A program made the position numbers and the translations under genes. A DNA stretch of 64,000 nucleotides from Euptelea pleiosperma (taxonomy: Eukaryota > Streptophyta > Magnoliopsida > Ranunculales > Eupteleaceae). Positions 57,877 to 64,000 of this stretch are shown in pieces. Numbering within the stretch: the first letter of the stretch is position 1; each line of letters opens with the position of its first letter. The DNA lies in the NCBI GenBank assembly GCA_035048495.1, contig CM068553.1, positions 22,879,190 through 22,943,189 on the forward strand, written 5' to 3'. The notes beneath the pieces are model-generated. The model was not told the DNA's origin. It did no database searches and saw nothing but the letters and a program-made list of their open reading frames with translations.

Positions 57877-60452
57877 TGAAAGTGGGGTTTTTCTATGTCG
57901 TTGGATTTGGAAACCCTAAAATCAACAATAATTTGTAATAACCCGATTCTTGTTCACTCAAATCTTGCAAAAATTGAGCAAATTTGTATAGGGATTTTGT
58001 GTCGGATATCGTATCCGCACTCGGGGGTTAATGCAAACACTTGAACAATAGCGATGGAGTTTTCCTAAGAAAATTGGTAGGAGAATGGTGGTTTTTGGGA
58101 TTAAAACATGCTTTTGTGGTTTTTCTCTCTTTTTTTTTATAAACTCTTTAAAGAAGAAACTAAGAACATAAAGAGAACAAAATGAGAAAGGAGATTGATT
58201 CTACTAAACAAAAGAATTTAGAGCAACTAAACTAATATAATCAAAAACTCAACTTATATTAAAATAAAAACTAGATTTATTAAACAAGAGAATCCATTAC
58301 AAGGCTTGGAAGTAAATAAAATAGAACTAAACTAAAAAATAAAACTAACTTAACTAAAGGGGATGATGGGAAGAATTTGTAGTTCCGACCAATGTGCATG
58401 CCATGAGGATTAATGGATGGGGCGGTGCTTGGTGGCTGAACTTGGAGGTGATTAACGAGCATGCAAACTGTGAAGATGCAATCAAGGACATCGGCTTTGC
58501 ATTCCGTGGGGACAACAACGAAGATGACCAAGGCTGCTAGTGAAGATCTCGGCAAGATCGCCGGATTTGCGTGCATCAAGAAAGAACAACGAGAGGGTGG
58601 AGCTTGGACGTGGTGGTTGCTGTAGCATCTCAAGGATGAGTCCGATGTATTGCCGTTTGGAAGAGGCTGCTAGATGTAGCGGCAGCTGAATGAAGCACGA
58701 TCAAAGGAGATTGCCATGGAGAAGTTATTGACGTCCTAGCAAGGTGAGACCATGATGACGGCTCCCAGCAAGAAGATAATGAGAGAGGCTGACCCTCTAG
58801 AGATAGGTTGAGGAGAGAAGCTACTGACCGTTGATTCCACGAGATGATGGCGGTTCCAAGGGGTATATGCAAGGAAGGGGTTGAGATGAGAGGGGCGGTA
58901 GTGTAACTGGTGAGGGTCCTCCTCCCTTCTTCTCGTCTCCTCTTTTTTTGTGTTTTTTTTTAGGTGAAGGGTGTAAGAGATGGACCAAAACCGTTAGATG
59001 CTGAAGACGTGGAGAGGGGGTTAGGGTTTTTTCTCTTTTTGAATGAGGGAATTAGGGTAAAAACATGGAGGAGAGAGGGGAGGTGAGTGATAGAGAGCCG
59101 TTGTATTAAAAAGGGAGAGAAGAGAGGGGAGGCGTCGATTCTTTTTATAAAAACTCTCCCAAAGTCTCTCTTATATACCACTATTTATCACTATTTATCA
59201 CTATTCATCCCTATTCATCCACTATTTACCACTATTCACCCCTATTCACCACTATTCATCCCTATTCACCCCTATTCATTTACTATTCATCCATTATTCA
59301 TCTATTATTCATCCCTATTCACCCCTATTCACCACTATTCATCCACTACGTTAGTTGGATCCGGGTCACGGGTAGCGCATTTAGGGTCCGGGTCATGGGC
59401 CCATGTGGCACACATTTAGAGGCTGACCATGTAGACTTTAAAGGTTGACTATTTAGATGTTGGCCAATCCCACGGTGGGAAAATGGCTTGATGTGCCCAA
59501 ATAACACTCAATATTGCTCAACTTCCTTCGGTGGAAATCCAATGCTTAGAAGTCACTAATCAGACTTATTTTGGTTTGAAGGTCTACCTAGTGATTGACC
59601 AAACATTCTACGGTCAATATCCACTGAGAATGTGCTACATGGTACGTAACGTGGGTTATGGCCCATGAGTGAGATGGAAGATGGGTAAGGTTGGGTTACG
59701 GTTAGTGCGGGGGGAAAAAAAAGAGAGGGAGTGATGTGAGATGGTATGGTGATCAGATGGTCGATCTAAGGATCCGAAGGTCAGATTTGAGGGTCCAAAG
59801 GTCTGATTTGAGATCTGATGGGCAGATTGGGTGATCTAATGGTCTGGAAGGTAGATCTAAAGAGATGGAAGAGAAATAATGGAGAAAAGTTAGTGAAATG
59901 AGAGAAATGAGGGAAATGAGAGAGGGAGATCTGGCAGAGGGTCTGAGAACCCAGTCTTCAACATGGTTCTTCAATGATCTTTTCAATTAGATCAAGTCAT
60001 CATTGATGATCCGTTGGTGTGGCTTTGAGTCTCTTGGATCCGTCTCTCATTCATCGGCTTTGTCGCTCTCTCGATTTTTGATTCGGCTTTACGATCCTCG
60101 TGCTTGACTCATACTTGGCTTTTATCTTCTTATCATAGCCTGTGGGCTATTTAAGCTTTGATAGTAGGCTCTGGAGGTTGATTGTGGGCCCGCATTCTAT
60201 CAAAATTGTATGATTAGTGCTCCTGCGATAGAAAAATTGCGTAATGAGAATTCTACAAGACTGCTTCGCATATAGGTCAAATAAACTCGTATGATTGCAT
60301 GTAAATATACCATTTTGTGCAGAAAAATGTGTTTTACGCAATGAGAGAAACTCTTACGTAAAAACGTTGATAAAAATGATAATTTTACGTAGGAAAGTGT
60401 GACAACGCTAAAAGGATAATTGCTTAAAATAAACACTTTTGAGCGAATATCA
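57877..60452 (-). mobile_element. S7: solo Athila-family LTR in S6, reverse orientation
   Basis: 2576 bp; plus strand TGAAAGTGGGG...GCGAATATCA, the reverse of the family ends, with perfect target duplication CAATG (57872-57876, 60453-60457). U5 hairpin reversed at 57999-58020. Reverse tRNA-like module: on the minus strand TTGATCTAATTG then, 44 nt on, GGTTCTCAGACC (about 60005-59950). Minus-strand open frames at 58280-58872 are leader composition and not called. Confidence 0.88.
59178..59348. repeat. CTATTCATCC/CTATTCACC minisatellite in S7
   Basis: About a dozen short units such as CACTATTCAC, CCTATTCATC and CATTATTCATC in a row. It lies just upstream of (on the minus strand, downstream of) the promoter side of S7. 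Confidence 0.8.
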
Positions 60453-62112
60453 CAATGTTTGCATAAGCCTTCTATTCTAACTACCAATGAGCCCATCTCA
60501 TCCTGACCCATTTTTCACTAACCCATTTTCACTTACCCATTTCACAAACCCATTCCTAAAGGAGAGAATAGGTCTCCTTTGACCTATTTTCACTTATCAT
60601 CCACCTAGGAGGCCATTCTCTCTCAAGGAAAGGGATCTCTCTCCCTTATCCTTCCCTTCAATCCAATGGTTGGGAGAGGTCATCCTTTAGTTTAAAAGGA
60701 GGACCAACCCCATGTGAGATTCGGTTCTCTCTCCCCTCTCACAACCTAACCCTAGGTTCCCTCTCTCCTTCTTCTCTAAACCTCTATATCTCTCTCCTCT
60801 TCTCTCCTTTGTTCGGTTCTCATCCAAAAACCAGCAAGAACACGGCCTTGCAGACCTCTTCTCCATTGGTAAGTCACCAACGTAAATCTTCATTTTCTAT
60901 CTTCTCTTTCATTTTCTCTCTCTAAAATCTTGTTCTTTTTCTCTATATTTCTTCACTTATAATGCCTTCTAGAGTGATGGTTATTTGTTTTATTTTTTTT
61001 ATGAATAAATTAGATTCAAGCATTGTAATTTACATTATTTTAATAAATAAGTTTCTCTTTTCCGTTTATGGTGTTTCTTTCTCTTTAGTTATGTTAATTA
61101 CTTGACAGAAATCTCTCCAAAAAGATTATTTTAAATCTCAATCATTAATCACACTCTTACCCTTCCATCCATTTTTCAAGCATTTTTTATTGTTCTAATA
61201 AATTGTGTTCCCTAACCCCGAGTGCGGATTCGACATCCGACATATCGCTATATATAGTCTGCATTTTAACAGGATTTAAAGTGAATCAGAATTACAAATA
61301 TTGTTAAACTAGGGTTTCTGAATCCAATGACATGGAAAAACCTTACTTTCACTTTGTTGGGTGCACCAACAACCAAAAGCGTCATTGCAAACAACAACAC
61401 CTGCCACCATCATCTCTCCTAGCCATGCGCCTCTCACTCATCTCTACCTCAAGAAACGCCTCAAATCTGTAGTTCTGGTCATCCTCTCCATCTACAACTC
61501 CACCAAGAGCCACCGTACGAAGCTGCTCTTTCCACCTGTAAGTGCAATCCATGCTATTCAATGGCTGACGTTGCAGGTCCTCCTAGCACAACCACCTACG
61601 AACAGTCGTCGAAAACCTGCAATTGAGTTTGCCTTTCCTTCCTCAAACCAGGGGTCTTCATCCCGTGCATCTCCACAGCCCCATCTCCTTGCTGTCTTCC
61701 ACGTTGTTGGTGGCTCCTCCACTTGTTACATACCACCTACAACAGGCGCTCTCCTCTCCTTAAAACCACACCGGTTTCTCAGCTTAAAACTGTGCTCTTC
61801 TTCAAAGCTTTTGCCACATCAGTGAACGTGCAGATCTCACGGAACTCCACCTCCATCTCGTCAACACCTCCTCCATTGCTGACTAGCTGCTACGGTCATG
61901 GTGGCATCTCCTAGAACCATCATCGTCTTGCTCTGTTTCCAGCCACCCACAACTTTGGGGATTCTTCCTCAGGTGAGTTCCAAACCTCCTCTCTTTTCCT
62001 TCTCTTTTCTTAATGCGTTGTTGTTGCTCACTTGGACAGCAACGTAGGGCATGTAAAAAAACCCCCCAACACTATTCTCAGTAGTGTTCTTCATCCATTG
62101 CTGGCCGTTGTA

Positions 62113-63344
62113 CTTGAGACTTTTGATGTGTTTACTGAAATGGTAACAGATGCTCAATTTTACTCAAAAGGAAAATTTGAGATATACTGTACCAACATGT
62201 TCAAGATGAACAAGCTGCTAGCTAAGCATATTATACGACTTGAACCCTCAAGTACGTGTATGGTGTAAGAGATGCAAAATCTTCAATTCCTAATGTAACC
62301 TCGATGAAGTTATTTGAACTTTGTTGTAGTGGAAAGATATTTGAAGTATAACTTATGCATTCTCGACTGTACTTAGTACTTTATAAATGGAAATCTTTTT
62401 GGGGTTCTCAATCTTATTTGGTCCCCCATATCCTACTAGTAACACAACATTTAATGATTGCAATCATCCAATCAGTAAAAAGCTTAATTCTCTTGAAATA
62501 TATACGTGGTTTATTCTTTATTGCAACAGGTTGAATTATCTATATTTTACATAATATTTTTTCAATTAAAAACAATTAGCAATGGACATAGTATGTCGCT
62601 ATTTGCAACGGACTGTTCCCACAGTGACTCACAGAGAGACATTTGTGCCATACTAAAGCCGTTAGTATTTGTGACGGATTAGATCTGTCAACCAACCATA
62701 GCAATAACTATTTCTACCTTGACAACTTTAATCTCTCACAATACGAGTGGTGACCCCCTCTTTTGCGATGAATGACACGATTAAATGACAATGAAAATGC
62801 TTCTATATGATACCGAGTATCACACTTCACTACTTGAGTCGTTATAGTGTCTTTGGTCCTATGGATACATAGACCTAGGAAATTTCAACATCTAGGTTAA
62901 TGATATAGAAGTGTATCCTAGATGGAGTTAGATCAAGCTAGGTAAAAAACCAAGTTTTCAAGCTATAGTCGACGCCCAAATCGGGCAAACAAAGTCCGAA
63001 TCTCCCAAAACTTCTTCCAACACTTCAAATGTGTCGAAATAAATGTGATTGAAGAGATGGGATCAAAATCAGAGGTCCGATTGAAAAATTGCAGTCAATT
63101 ATAGGTTTAGGCATTTCACAGTTATAACTTAAGTTCATTTCGGGATTTCAACGCCAAAATTGGTCGAACGAGTTCCAAATCTCCCAAAACCTCTTCCAGT
63201 ACTTCAAATGTATATGAGGAGTTGGGGTCAAAATCAAAGGTACGATTGGGAAACTATAGTTAGTTATAGGTTTAGGCAATTCGTTAAACTTTTAGCAATG
63301 GTCAATGGCCGTCGCTATATGTATGCTTTAGCGGCAGTGAACAC
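62113..63344. other. Unassigned segment right of H
   Basis: Not LTR X, and not the lost part of H's LTR. A plus-strand frame to the TAA at 62266-62268 ends with a well-behaved peptide (ETFDVFTEMVTDAQFYSKGK, then EIYCTNMFKMNKLLAKHI) that could be the last exon of a host gene or of a transposase; I do not recognise it. From 62576 there are TTAGCAATGG...GTCGCTAT words, repeated at 63292-63318, and a diverged tandem repeat (about 62967-63113 and 63149-63285), in the style of DNA-transposon subterminal regions. Confidence 0.35.
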
Positions 63345-64000
63345 TGTAAGGAATATTTTCAAATTCAATTTGGCAAAGATTCTGTTTGACATAAAAAAAA
63401 TTCTTGTAACCATTCCTATGAGCACCAGTGTAGTGTGGAGATATCGTGGTACGAATACTTCGCCGACTACTTGAAGACTAGAAGACAGAGACAACAAGAA
63501 TCAGACGGTTGACGACAGGAGCCATCTGAGTAACTGCCCATTTGTCGATTATAGATCGTATACGCTCGATTAGGAAGGTAAGTGACTAAGTGACTTAGCT
63601 ACCATAGGAATAGGTTTAAAATTAATAAAATATAATGGTCAAACCTAGTCTTTGGACAGACCCGAGTCTGAGTCAAAGATATTGACTTATGAGAGAGTCT
63701 GATCAATTGGAACTTGTCCAATCGATTGGAGGACTCTATGAAATCGATTGGAAGCTACGAGGTAGAATAATATATAAGCCCAATCAATTGGAGACTCTGT
63801 GAAAACGATTGGAGTCTGTGAGGCAGAACATGTTTAAAGCCAAATCAATTGGAGACTCTATGAAATCGATTGGAGCCTTCGGGAAAGAAACTTATTTGAG
63901 GCCAATCAATTGGAGACCTCTGTGTAATCGATTGGAGCCTACGGAACAGGAAATTTATTGAAGCCAATCGATTGGACACTTATACCCAATCGATTGGACA
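63345..64000 (+). mobile_element. Third B-family (SIRE-like) LTR, cut by the window end
   Basis: Starts TGTAAGGAATATTTTC, the LTR start of family B, in plus orientation. Possible left target duplication AACAC (63340-63344). The CCAATCGATTGG array begins near 63717 and runs to the window end. Whether solo LTR or full element cannot be seen. Confidence 0.8.
63717..64000. repeat. CCAATCGATTGG array in the third B-family LTR
   Basis: Same palindromic repeat type as in B, units of about 60 bp, continuing past the window. Confidence 0.8.

Larger units (their letters stand above)
56803..61351 (+). mobile_element. S6: solo Athila-family LTR in H's 3' LTR, interrupted by S7
   Basis: TGATATTCGC...CTTACTTTCA with perfect target duplication CTTTG (56798-56802, 61352-61356). 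Own length about 1.97 kb. tRNA-like module at 57257-57311 (TTGCTTAATTGG, GGTTCAAGACC, spacing 44). Splice donor TTG|GTAAGT (GT at 60869). U5 hairpin at 61222-61243. It holds an unusual 93-bp tandem duplication (57531-57716). Confidence 0.9.
4238..62112 (+). mobile_element. Element H: degenerate Athila-like Ty3/gypsy retrotransposon, split by nested insertions
   Basis: A single gypsy element whose pieces read in order across the window: 5' LTR, leader, gag, protease, RT, RNase H, integrase, non-coding tract, polypurine tract and 3' LTR. Removing inserted elements with their target duplications leaves about 12.3 kb, in the usual size range of Athila elements. The two LTRs share the 5' signature and differ at roughly 29 of about 285 compared bases, counted by eye, mostly transitions. 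The 5' LTR lacks its 3' end and the primer-binding site, and the 3' LTR stops near 62112. Right target duplication not found. The gag/pol vocabulary (PTFRGL, DLGASVN, FMDDF, WGIDFMGPFP) is typical of the Athila/Tat branch. Confidence 0.85.
46075..62112 (+). repeat. H 3' LTR, split by B and S6, right end lost
   Basis: Pieces 46075-46111, 55784-56802 and 61357-62112, about 1.8 kb in all, align with 4238-6136. The tRNA-like module is intact here (A box 56208-56219, B box 56252-56262). Similarity to the 5' LTR stops after CATTGCTGG at about 62104-62112. The U5 end with hairpin and TTTCA is absent. Confidence 0.8.

Noticed and set aside
58280..58872. Two minus-strand frames in S7
   Set aside because: They fall in the leader part of a reversed LTR and match no family; other LTRs have stops there.

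Overview
This is plant nuclear DNA, most likely angiosperm, and it is essentially all transposable elements. The signs are a Ty3/gypsy element of the Athila type with a tRNA-Asp primer site, SIRE-like Ty1/copia elements, long chromovirus-type solo LTRs, and heavy nesting with 5-bp target duplications. I found no intact host gene. Nearly all open frames in the window are short, CT-rich or decayed.

Layout. Positions 1-1842 hold a copia integrase remnant and unassigned sequence. Positions 1843-4237 are the 5' part of an Athila-family LTR (called X here). A large Athila-like element (H) entered X and spans 4238 to about 62112. H is about 12.3 kb of its own sequence stretched to 57.9 kb by later insertions. 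In order, H consists of a damaged 5' LTR (4238-6136), leader (6137-7045 and 24064-24334), broken gag (24335-24673 and 27257-28717), broken pol (40431-44139), a 3' non-coding tract (44140-46074) and a fragmented 3' LTR (46075 to about 62112).

Inserted into H are: C1, a chromovirus-like solo LTR (7046-24058), which carries a complete non-autonomous Athila derivative A (10463-23811), which itself carries solo LTRs S1 (13270-15959) and S2 (20238-22539); S3 (24674-27251); a tandem LTR pair S4/O (28718-40430), whose O part carries solo LTR D (33531-39828) with S5 inside it (35553-38264); B, a gag-only SIRE-like copia element on the minus strand (46112-55783), with solo LTR C2 in one of its LTRs (47175-50732); and S6 (56803-61351) with reverse-oriented S7 inside (57877-60452). 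Positions 62113-63344 are unassigned. A partial SIRE-like LTR runs from 63345 off the window. Most boundaries were fixed by TG...CA ends plus 5-bp target duplications read directly from the sequence.

How the parts work together. H once encoded Gag, protease, reverse transcriptase, RNase H and integrase. Element A and most solo LTRs belong to the same wider LTR family. A has lost the gag core and all catalytic domains yet kept LTRs, primer site, polypurine tract and target duplication, so it must have moved using enzymes supplied in trans. Its LTRs differ at about 1% of sites where compared, against about 10% for H, which agrees with the nesting order.

Most unusual signals. The Athila-family LTRs share a tRNA-like A-box/B-box module with constant 44-nt spacing and a T-run after it. 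They also carry leader hairpins whose stems covary between copies, a conserved hairpin near the LTR end, and a conserved strong splice donor. Together these suggest a structured, possibly spliced and possibly Pol III-competent LTR. This is inference from sequence alone.
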